From Thiohalorhabdus sp. Cl-TMA (GTDB lineage: Bacteria; Pseudomonadota; Gammaproteobacteria; Thiohalorhabdales; Thiohalorhabdaceae): a stretch of 64,000 nt of DNA. Made by a program: the position numbers and the translations under genes. The DNA lies in the NCBI RefSeq assembly GCF_041821045.1, contig NZ_JBGUAW010000004.1, positions 248,001 to 312,000 on the forward strand, read 5' to 3'. Below the pieces are notes generated by a model that saw nothing but the letters and a program-made list of their open reading frames with translations, ran no database searches and was not told the origin of the DNA. Positions 57,401 to 64,000 of this stretch are shown here, piece after piece. Each line of letters opens with the position of its first letter. Positions within the stretch are counted from its first letter, which is position 1.

Positions 57401-59833
57401 ATGCCCGGACCCCAGCCCCTCTCCACGGAATCCCTGTATCAGCGGTGTGACCCCCTGGACCTCTCCTTCGGCACCACCGCGGAGCTGGCGGACCTGGAGC
57501 AGATCATCGGCCAGGATCGCGCCCTGGACGCCCTGCATTTCGGCGCCGGGATCCGCAGCGAGGGCTACAATCTGTTCGTGCTCGGCCCCAACGGCATGGG
57601 CAAGCACACCGTGGTGCAGCGCTTCCTGAACGAGCGCGCGGCCCAGGAGCCCGTGCCCCCGGACTGGTGCTACGTGCACAACTTCGAGCAGTCCAACCGG
57701 CCCCTGCTGCTGCGGCTCACCGCCGGCAAGGGGGTGAAGCTGCGCGACGACCTGGACCAGCTCGTGGACGAGCTCCGCACCGCCATTCCGGCCACCTTCG
57801 AGAGCGACGAGCACCAGGGCCGCATCCACGAGATCCAGCAGGAGCTCAACCAGCGCCAGGAGGAGGCCTTCCAGCGGGTCCAGCAGGAGGCGGAGGAGCG
57901 CAGCATCACCCTCCTCCAGACCCCTTCGGGATTCACCTTCGCCCCGGTCCGCAAGGGCGAGGTACTGGGACCGGAGGAATTCCAGAAGCTCGACGAGGGG
58001 GAGCGCAAGCAGGTGGAGGCCGATATCGCCCACCTTCAGGAGCGCCTGCAGTGGGTGCTGCGTCAGATCCCCAAGTGGCGCAAGGAGAGCCAGGAGAAGG
58101 CCCGGGAGGTGAATCGGGAGATGGCGGACTTCGCGGTGGGCCACCTCATCGAGGGCTTCAAGAGCGAGTACGAGGACCACCCGGATGTGCGGGCCCACCT
58201 GGACGCCATCAAGCAGGACGTCATCGACCACGTGAACGCCTTCCGCCGCGGCGCCCAGCAGGGCCAGGAGCAGGAGGAGGAGCCGGGTGATTACGAGGGC
58301 GTGCTGCGGCGCTACCGGGCCAACGTCCTGGTGGACAACAGCGGCCGCCATGGCGCCCCCGTGTACTACGAGGATCTGCCCACCCACCAGCACCTGGTGG
58401 GCCGGGTGGAGCATCGCGCCCAGCAGGGCGCCCTGTTCACCGACTTCCAGCTCATCCGCCAGGGCGCCCTGCACCGCGCCAACGGTGGCTACCTGGTCCT
58501 GGACATGCGCAAGCTGCTCATGCAGCCCTTCGCCTGGGAGAGTCTAAAGCGGGCCCTGTATGCCAGCGAGATCCGCATCGAGTCCCTCGAGCAGATCTAC
58601 AGCTTCATGTCCACGGTCACCCTGGAGCCGGTTGCCGTGCCGCTGAATATCAAGGTGGTGCTGCTCGGCGACCGCTTCCTGTACTACCTGCTGTCCGCCT
58701 ACGACCCCGATTTCCGCGAGCTCTTCAAGGTGCAGGCGGATTTCGAGGAGGACTTCGGCCGCAACCGCGAGAACAACGACCTCTACGCCCAGCTCATCGC
58801 CACCCTGGCCCGGCGCGAGGACCTGCGGGCCCTGGATCGCACCGGTGTCGCCCGGGTCATCGAGCATGGCTCGCGGCTGGTGGAGGACCGTGAACGGCTA
58901 TCCCTGCACGCGGGGGACCTGGCGGACCTGCTGCGGGAGGCCAACTTCTGGGCGCAAGAGGCCGGCCAGGACTTGATCCGGGCGGAGGACGTGCAGACCG
59001 CCATCGACAAGCAGGTCTACCGCTCGGACCGGGTCCGCGAGCGCCTGCAGCGGTCCATCCAGCGCGACGTACTGATGATCGACACGGAGGGGGCCGCCGT
59101 GGGCCAGATCAACGGACTCGCGGTCCTCCAGCTCGGCGACTTCAGCTTCGGCCGGCCCAACCGCATCACCGCTACCGCCCGCCTCGGCGACGGACAGGTG
59201 GTGGACATCGAGCGCGAGGCGGAGCTGGGCGGCAACCTCCACTCCAAGGGCGTCATGATCCTCTCCAACTTCCTGGCCGCCCGCTATGCGCCGGAGCGCA
59301 GCCTGTCGCTGTCCGCCAGCCTCACCTTCGAGCAGTCCTACGGCATGGTGGACGGCGATTCCGCCTCCACCGCGGAGCTCTGCGCCCTGCTTTCGGTCCT
59401 GGCGGATATGCCGCTGAAGCAGTCCCTGGCGGTGACCGGCTCCGTGAATCAGCACGGCGAGGTCCAGCCCATCGGCGGCGTCAACGAGAAAGTGGAGGGC
59501 TTTTTCGACATCTGCAGCCAGCGCGGCCTCTCGGGCGAGCACGGGGTGGCCGTTCCCCGCGCCAACGTGGACCACCTCATGCTGCGCTCCGACGTCCGGG
59601 AGGCCGCGGAGACGGGGCGCTTCGCCATCTATCCCATCGCCACGGTAGACGAGGCCCTGGCCCTGTTCACCGGGCTCGAGGCGGGAGAGCGGGATCCGGA
59701 GACCGGACGTTTCCCGGAAGGCACCATCAACCGGCGCGTGGAGGACCGCCTGGAGCGCTATTCGCAGCTCCACCGCCGGGATCAAGTCGAGCGGGAGGAT
59801 GATCCGCCCGGGGACGGCGGCGACGATGGCTGA
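57401..59833 (+). CDS. Lon-like ATP-dependent protease (LonB/AAA_32 type)
   Basis: An 810-residue protein. An N-terminal AAA-type ATP-binding region has a P-loop variant LGPNGMGKHTVVQRFL, a coiled-coil insertion (about residues 130-290) rich in Glu/Gln, then LTDFQLIRQGALHRANGGYLVLD. The C-terminal S16 protease domain has the catalytic Ser654 in GDSAS and Lys697 in NEKVEG, the Lon Ser-Lys dyad. It is not classical Lon: there is no LAN substrate domain. Its stop overlaps the start of the following Usp-like gene by 8 bases, so they are coupled. Substrate unknown. Confidence 0.9.
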   Translation: MPGPQPLSTESLYQRCDPLDLSFGTTAELADLEQIIGQDRALDALHFGAGIRSEGYNLFVLGPNGMGKHTVVQRFLNERAAQEPVPPDWCYVHNFEQSNRPLLLRLTAGKGVKLRDDLDQLVDELRTAIPATFESDEHQGRIHEIQQELNQRQEEAFQRVQQEAEERSITLLQTPSGFTFAPVRKGEVLGPEEFQKLDEGERKQVEADIAHLQERLQWVLRQIPKWRKESQEKAREVNREMADFAVGHLIEGFKSEYEDHPDVRAHLDAIKQDVIDHVNAFRRGAQQGQEQEEEPGDYEGVLRRYRANVLVDNSGRHGAPVYYEDLPTHQHLVGRVEHRAQQGALFTDFQLIRQGALHRANGGYLVLDMRKLLMQPFAWESLKRALYASEIRIESLEQIYSFMSTVTLEPVAVPLNIKVVLLGDRFLYYLLSAYDPDFRELFKVQADFEEDFGRNRENNDLYAQLIATLARREDLRALDRTGVARVIEHGSRLVEDRERLSLHAGDLADLLREANFWAQEAGQDLIRAEDVQTAIDKQVYRSDRVRERLQRSIQRDVLMIDTEGAAVGQINGLAVLQLGDFSFGRPNRITATARLGDGQVVDIEREAELGGNLHSKGVMILSNFLAARYAPERSLSLSASLTFEQSYGMVDGDSASTAELCALLSVLADMPLKQSLAVTGSVNQHGEVQPIGGVNEKVEGFFDICSQRGLSGEHGVAVPRANVDHLMLRSDVREAAETGRFAIYPIATVDEALALFTGLEAGERDPETGRFPEGTINRRVEDRLERYSQLHRRDQVEREDDPPGDGGDDG

Positions 59834-60674
59834 GCCTCCCCCGAACGATGCCGGGCCGATCCGACGCATCGTAGTGCTGGTGGATGCCTCCCGGAGCAGT
59901 CAGGGGGCCCTGGAAGCGGCGGCGGAGCTCGCCGCCCGCCATGACGCCGAGCTGCTCTCCCTGTTCGTGGAGGAGTCGGACCTGCTGAGGCTGGCCGGCC
60001 TGCCCTTCGCCCGCGAGCTGGGCACCACCTCGGGGACCAGCCGACCCCTGAGCCGCGACCAGCTGGAGCGCCGGCTCCGGGGCGAGGCGGCGGAGCTGCG
60101 TAGGCGGCTGGCCGGACTCGCCGCCCGGCACGCCATGCGCTGGTCCCTGCAGGTGGCGCGCGGCCGTGCCGACGCGGAGGCCCTGGCCCGCGCGGCACCC
60201 GGTGACCTGCTGGTGGTGGGCAAGACCGGCTGGTCGCGCCTGCCCCACCAGCGCCTGGGCTCCACGCCCCAGCGCCTGCTCAGCAAGGCCCAGGTCTCGG
60301 TCATGGTCTACGCGCGGCCCGCCCGCACCGCCCGGAGTCCCGTGGTGGCCCTGTTCGACGATCCGGAGAGCGGTCCGCGCACGCTAGGCCTGGCCACCTT
60401 TCTCGCCCGCGCCGACTCCGAAGCGCTCACCGTGCTGATCCCCGAGCCCGATGCCGACCGGCTGATCCCCGCGGCTCGGAAATGGCTGAGCGACCATGGT
60501 GTGGAGGCTACCCTGAAGCCGCTTCACGGGGCCACTTCCGGGGACCTTGCCGCCACGGCCCTCCACGAGGACCTGCAGGCCCTGGTCGTCCACCGGGACA
60601 GTCCGCTGCTGGGCGGCGACGCCCGGCGGCGGCTGCTGGAGTCCCTGGACGCGCCGGTGGTCCTCGTTCCCTAG
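59826..60674 (+). CDS. Universal stress protein (UspA)-like protein
   Basis: A 282-residue protein whose N-terminal half follows the UspA fold (IRRIVVLVDASRSSQGALEAAAELAARHDAELLSLFVEE, GDLLVVGKTGWSRL, STPQRLLSKAQVSVMVY); the second half may be a degenerate second Usp unit (VVALFDDPESGPRTLGLATFLARA). Usp proteins bind ATP or act in stress survival. Translation overlaps the Lon-like protease gene, suggesting a common function. Start ATG at 59826. Confidence 0.78.
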   Translation: MAEPPPNDAGPIRRIVVLVDASRSSQGALEAAAELAARHDAELLSLFVEESDLLRLAGLPFARELGTTSGTSRPLSRDQLERRLRGEAAELRRRLAGLAARHAMRWSLQVARGRADAEALARAAPGDLLVVGKTGWSRLPHQRLGSTPQRLLSKAQVSVMVYARPARTARSPVVALFDDPESGPRTLGLATFLARADSEALTVLIPEPDADRLIPAARKWLSDHGVEATLKPLHGATSGDLAATALHEDLQALVVHRDSPLLGGDARRRLLESLDAPVVLVP

Positions 60675-60683
60675 GGGGCTGTC

Positions 60684-61316
60684 ATGGCGCGTCCGAGCCT
60701 TCTTTCGACCCTTTTCCTGGCCGCCCTCTGCGGCGTCCGGCCAGCCGCCGCGGAGCAGCCTCCGCTGCGCTTCCTGGCGGAGCCCCCGCAACAAGCGGTG
60801 CACCACCACATCAACCGCATCACCATCACCCCGGAAACCCTCCGCTCCGGCTGGGCGGGGCTCTTCCAGTGCCACGACAACATGGATGCCCTCGGCGCCA
60901 CCCAGATCGTGTTCAGCGAAGAGCGGACCCGCGCGCTGGAGGTGGTGCGCACCCGGAACATCGACCGCGCCCGCGTGGCGGGCGCCCGGGTGCTGCTGGA
61001 CGGAGTAGAGCCGGGCGCGAAGGTCTGCCTACGCGCCGAGAGCCGGGTCCTGGAACGCACCGGGGACGGGCACCTGGTGGTACGCAACGGTCCCTTCATG
61101 CGCCGACTCCTGGACAGCTATTTCCCCATGCACGTGACCCTGGTGGTGGATTTCCCGGCGGACCGGCTCCGGTACGTGGCCATTGAACCGACGCCCCGTC
61201 CCGGACTCGCTGTGGACAAGGAGACCGGACGCATCACCGTGGAGGCTTGGTTCGAGGGTGTCCTGCGCACCCGGCTCCGTTTCCGGGCCGAGCCGCCCGC
61301 CACCCCCTCCATCTGA
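60684..61316 (+). CDS. Exported protein of unknown function
   Basis: A 210-residue protein with a signal peptide (MARPSLLSTLFLAALCGVRPAAA). The mature part contains two cysteines (FQCHDNMDAL and KVCLRAESRV) that could form a disulfide, and beta-rich segments (HVTLVVDFPADRLRYVAIEP, GRITVEAWFEGVLRTRLRF). I recognise no family. It lies 9 bases after the Usp-like gene on the same strand and may belong to its operon. Confidence 0.6.
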   Translation: MARPSLLSTLFLAALCGVRPAAAEQPPLRFLAEPPQQAVHHHINRITITPETLRSGWAGLFQCHDNMDALGATQIVFSEERTRALEVVRTRNIDRARVAGARVLLDGVEPGAKVCLRAESRVLERTGDGHLVVRNGPFMRRLLDSYFPMHVTLVVDFPADRLRYVAIEPTPRPGLAVDKETGRITVEAWFEGVLRTRLRFRAEPPATPSI

Positions 61317-61507
61317 TTCCGTTTTTTTCCCGGCTACTTACCTTCTCCATCCCTTTTCCGGACAGATGTGTCGCCTGTGGACGTCAAGTTCGGCCCGGTT
61401 ATTGCGTGTCAATAAATTTAACGCGATAGTTCCCGGATATGACGCCCTGGGCCCCATGCAATCCGGATAATTCTGCCGGGCCCGAAAAGAAATCGAACGG
61501 GAAAACT

Positions 61508-63007
61508 ATGCCATTACCCAACGTTTTCATGATCGTGCCCAGCGCCTTTCTGTCGGTGCTGATCTGGCTTGTCCTGCTGTCCGCCCTGCTCTATGCCGCG
61601 CGGGTACCGATACACCGGGTCATCCTCTCCGCCAGCCGCGGTCTGCACCGCGCGCTGCGGTTGTCCGCCTTCTCTGTCCAGCGCGCCGAGGACCGGATCG
61701 CCGAGCGCAACCGCCAGGTGCTCCTGGCCCAGGGCCGCGAGGCGGCGGAGCGCCAGATCGAGCGGGAGTTCGACCGGGTGGACGAAACGGTGCATCGCGA
61801 GCTCGCCGGCTACCCCGACCTCCACCGGCGGATGAGCGAGGAGATCACCGCCATCGAGGAGGAGCACAAAAACAGCCAGGACGTCCCGCCGACTCCCCCG
61901 GGCTGGACGGAGGCCGTGGACGCCGTTGCCCGGATCCCGGCCAAGGCCGACCCCATGGTGGGCAATATCCTGGAGGACATCCGCAAGTCCCTGGTTAAGG
62001 CCCACGAGAAAGCCATCACGGAATACCGCCGAGCCACCGGGGAACGGCACAAGCTCCTGGAGCGCATGCGGCCGCATTGGCGCAACCTGCAGCAGCAGGT
62101 GGCCGACGTGGATCGGAACATCAACAGCCTCCTGGAGCGCAGTCAGGCCATCGACCGGCGCATGCAGGAGTACGAGGAGACGGTCCGCGGAACGGAGCGG
62201 GCCGTGCGCATGCTCTCCTCGTCCACCCTCAGCCAGTTCTTCATTTCCCTGGTGGTGATGCTGATCGCCATCGGCGGCGCCACCATCAACTTCCACCTGA
62301 TCGCGCGGCCCATGGCGGAGATGGTCGGTGGCACCAGCGACATCGCCGGCTTCCGGACCGCCGACATCGCGGCCCTGGTGATCATCTTCGTGGAGGTCTC
62401 CATGGGCCTGTTCCTCATGGAGTCGCTGCGCATCACCCGATTGTTCCCGGTGATCGGCGCACTGAGTGACCGCCAGCGCAACCGCATGGTCTGGGTCACC
62501 TTCGCCATCCTGTTCGCGCTGGCCTCCGTGGAGGCGGGGCTGGCCTACATGCGCGAGGTGCTCATGCAGGACCAGCTCGCCACCTCGGCCCTGCTGCGGG
62601 GCGACGGCTCCTCCGAGGCGGTGAGCAGCTCCTTCCGCTGGATCACCACCACCGCCCAGATGGGGCTGGGCTTCATCCTGCCCTTCGCCCTGGTGTTCGT
62701 GGCCATACCCCTGGAAACCTTCGTGCAGTCCCTGCGGACGGTGCTCGGCATCCTCGCCGTGGGCGCCCTGCGGGTGCTGGCCTTCTTCCTCCGGTTGCTG
62801 TCCAGCGGCTCCCGGTACATCGGCAATCTGCTCGTCGACCTCTATGACCTGCTGATCTTCGCACCGCTCTGGATCGAAGCCCGGCTGAGCGAACGGGGCA
62901 GAAGCACCCAGGGCGCCGCCGAAGGGGCCGGGAGCGGCACAGCGCGCGCCACGCGGTCCGGGACAGCCGGCGAAAGCCAGGACAGCACCGAGGGAGAACC
63001 GGCATGA
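61508..63007 (+). CDS. Coiled-coil multi-helix membrane protein of unknown function
   Basis: A 499-residue protein. One N-terminal helix (about residues 8-30) is followed by a long charged coiled-coil region (about 45-230), then about four membrane helices between 250 and 445, and a polar Gly/Ser/Glu tail. Long helices ending at the membrane recall mechanosensing or scaffold proteins, but I recognise no named family. It overlaps the following VWA lipoprotein gene by 4 bases (ATGA), so the two are probably one functional unit. Start ATG at 61508. Confidence 0.72.
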   Translation: MPLPNVFMIVPSAFLSVLIWLVLLSALLYAARVPIHRVILSASRGLHRALRLSAFSVQRAEDRIAERNRQVLLAQGREAAERQIEREFDRVDETVHRELAGYPDLHRRMSEEITAIEEEHKNSQDVPPTPPGWTEAVDAVARIPAKADPMVGNILEDIRKSLVKAHEKAITEYRRATGERHKLLERMRPHWRNLQQQVADVDRNINSLLERSQAIDRRMQEYEETVRGTERAVRMLSSSTLSQFFISLVVMLIAIGGATINFHLIARPMAEMVGGTSDIAGFRTADIAALVIIFVEVSMGLFLMESLRITRLFPVIGALSDRQRNRMVWVTFAILFALASVEAGLAYMREVLMQDQLATSALLRGDGSSEAVSSSFRWITTTAQMGLGFILPFALVFVAIPLETFVQSLRTVLGILAVGALRVLAFFLRLLSSGSRYIGNLLVDLYDLLIFAPLWIEARLSERGRSTQGAAEGAGSGTARATRSGTAGESQDSTEGEPA

Positions 63008-63654
63008 AGCGCCTCGTCATCTTTCTGACGATCCTGGCCGGCCTGGTCCTGGCCGGCTGTCCCCAGCAGGCTCCGCCCAACCGCGGCGTCTACCTGCTGC
63101 TCGATACCTCCGGGACCTACACCAAGGAGCTGGACAAGGCCCAGCGCATCATCAGCTTCATCCTCGCCCGCCTGAACCCCGGAGACTCCTTCGCGGTGGC
63201 CCGGATCGACACCGGCAGCTTCAGCGAGAAGGACATCATCGCCCGCACCTCCTTCGAGGACCGGCCCAGCGTGGCCAATCAGCAAAAGCGGCGCTTCCGG
63301 GACAAGGTGGGCAAGTTCATCGACAACGTGGAGCCGGCCAAGCACACGGACATTTCCGGCGGTGTGCTCCAGGCCACCGAATGGCTGAACGAGGTAGACC
63401 CCGGCCAGAAGGTGGTGCTGGTCTTCTCGGACATGAAGGAGGACCTGCCCGAGAACTACGTACGGGACGTGCCCTTCGAGCTTTCCGGGGTGGAGGTGGT
63501 GGCCCTGAACGTCACCAAGCTGCGCAGCGACATCGTCGACCCGCGCAAGTACCTGGGCCGCCTGGAGCAATGGCAGAAGCGGGTGGAGCAGGCCGGCGGC
63601 CAGTGGCGCGTCATCAACGACCTCGACCACATGACGGGGTTGTTTTCCGGTTGA
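63004..63654 (+). CDS. VWA-like lipoprotein
   Basis: A 216-residue lipoprotein (signal LAGLVLAGC) with a von Willebrand A-like fold: [16 protein letters not shown] contains the metal-site pattern DTSGT, and [15 protein letters not shown] the later acidic position. Such domains mediate metal-dependent protein contacts in the envelope. It is translationally coupled to the coiled-coil membrane protein, its likely partner. Function otherwise unknown. Confidence 0.78.
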   Translation: MKRLVIFLTILAGLVLAGCPQQAPPNRGVYLLLDTSGTYTKELDKAQRIISFILARLNPGDSFAVARIDTGSFSEKDIIARTSFEDRPSVANQQKRRFRDKVGKFIDNVEPAKHTDISGGVLQATEWLNEVDPGQKVVLVFSDMKEDLPENYVRDVPFELSGVEVVALNVTKLRSDIVDPRKYLGRLEQWQKRVEQAGGQWRVINDLDHMTGLFSG

Positions 63655-63706
63655 GCCGCACGCCAATAATGGGCGCAAGCACCCTGGCGCAACCGGAGGA
63701 AGCGTG

Positions 63707-63916
63707 ATGAGCGAGCATGTCTACAAAAGTATCGAGCTGACAGGCACTTCGCCCAACTCCATGGAGGAAGCGGTCGCCAATGCCGTTTCCAGGGCCGGCA
63801 AGACCCTGCATAATCTCCGCTGGTTCGAGGTTACCGATACCCGTGGGCACATCGATGGCGGTAGAATCGACCACTGGCAGGTAACCGTGAAGGTCAACTT
63901 CACCCTGGACGAATGA
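63707..63916 (+). CDS. Dodecin family flavin-binding protein
   Basis: A 69-residue protein with the dodecin pattern ([61 protein letters not shown]). Dodecins form 12-subunit shells that store FMN or riboflavin. GGAGG lies 9 bases before the ATG at 63707; a GTG one codon earlier is less likely. Confidence 0.92.
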   Translation: MSEHVYKSIELTGTSPNSMEEAVANAVSRAGKTLHNLRWFEVTDTRGHIDGGRIDHWQVTVKVNFTLDE

Positions 63917-63926
63917 CGAGGTAAGC

Positions 63927-64000
63927 ATGAGCGAAGCCACCGGCGGACCGCATCCACACGGGCCCTCGTACTCGGAGCATTATTCGGAGGGCGGCTTCCG
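63927..64000 (+). CDS. Start of an unidentified gene (cut by window edge)
   Basis: GAGG precedes an ATG 10 bases after the dodecin stop. The first 24 residues (MSEATGGPHPHGPSYSEHYS and on) are His/Gly/Ser-rich and open to the edge. Too short to identify; probably cotranscribed with the dodecin gene. Confidence 0.55.
   Translation, partial: MSEATGGPHPHGPSYSEHYSEGGF

Overview
The window is GC-rich DNA, apparently from a gammaproteobacterium with a free-living, respiratory lifestyle. I infer this from the gene set: RND efflux, OmpA-like barrels, a FixL/FixJ-type sensor cluster, a cytochrome c'-like protein, assimilatory nitrate reduction with NasS/NasT, PAS/GGDEF proteins, Tex, a glutathionyl-hydroquinone reductase and DUF3015/DUF4105 proteins. 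It looks like an Ectothiorhodospira- or Thiohalorhabdus-like lineage, but the sequence alone does not prove the genus. I see no rRNA, tRNA, CRISPR array, insertion sequence or prophage.

Layout. 1-9.5 kb is an envelope and small-enzyme region, mostly on the minus strand: RND pump and its adaptor, two OmpA-like barrels, an HMA-like protein, a phospholipase D lipoprotein, a K+ channel-like protein, MOSC, HemG-like and DsrE proteins. 9.6-11.5 kb carries two zinc-ribbon regulators and the decayed remains of an isoquinoline 1-oxidoreductase/aldehyde oxidase gene pair. 11.5-22 kb is a sensory island: two tandem paralogous PAS histidine kinases flanked by two paralogous 4-TM proteins, then pgm, then a frameshifted, lower-GC GAF kinase overlapping an intact FixJ-type regulator. 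22-32 kb is mainly housekeeping: an AGCS symporter, purB, a DUF3015 protein, a BON/DUF4105/hydrolase operon, a TetR gene with a long operator dyad, a glutathionyl-hydroquinone reductase and nadA. 32.5-41.5 kb holds a thioredoxin, two c-di-GMP synthases, a cytochrome c'-like protein, an M48 protease, Tex and a cNMP-binding protein.

41.6-55 kb is the most coherent and interesting block. On the minus strand the order is nasT, nasS, a PilJ/NarX-type methyl-accepting chemotaxis protein, a NarK-type nitrate transporter, an unannotated 49-residue membrane peptide, nirB, nirD, nasA, cysG and hemD. Two leaders, before the chemoreceptor and before narK, each contain two hexaloop hairpins of the ANTAR type (A at loop position 1, G at position 4). 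In each, the second hairpin overlaps the 5' arm of an intrinsic terminator. Good sigma-54 promoter matches and NtrC-like dyads precede nasT and narK. The reading is that nitrogen limitation (NtrC/sigma-54) starts transcription and nitrate (NasS releasing NasT) allows read-through. This would control uptake, reduction and siroheme supply, and also nitrate chemotaxis.

55-64 kb carries a Kef-type antiporter, a Lon-like protease coupled to a UspA-like gene, an exported protein of unknown function, a large coiled-coil membrane protein coupled to a VWA lipoprotein, a dodecin, and the start of a further gene cut by the window edge.
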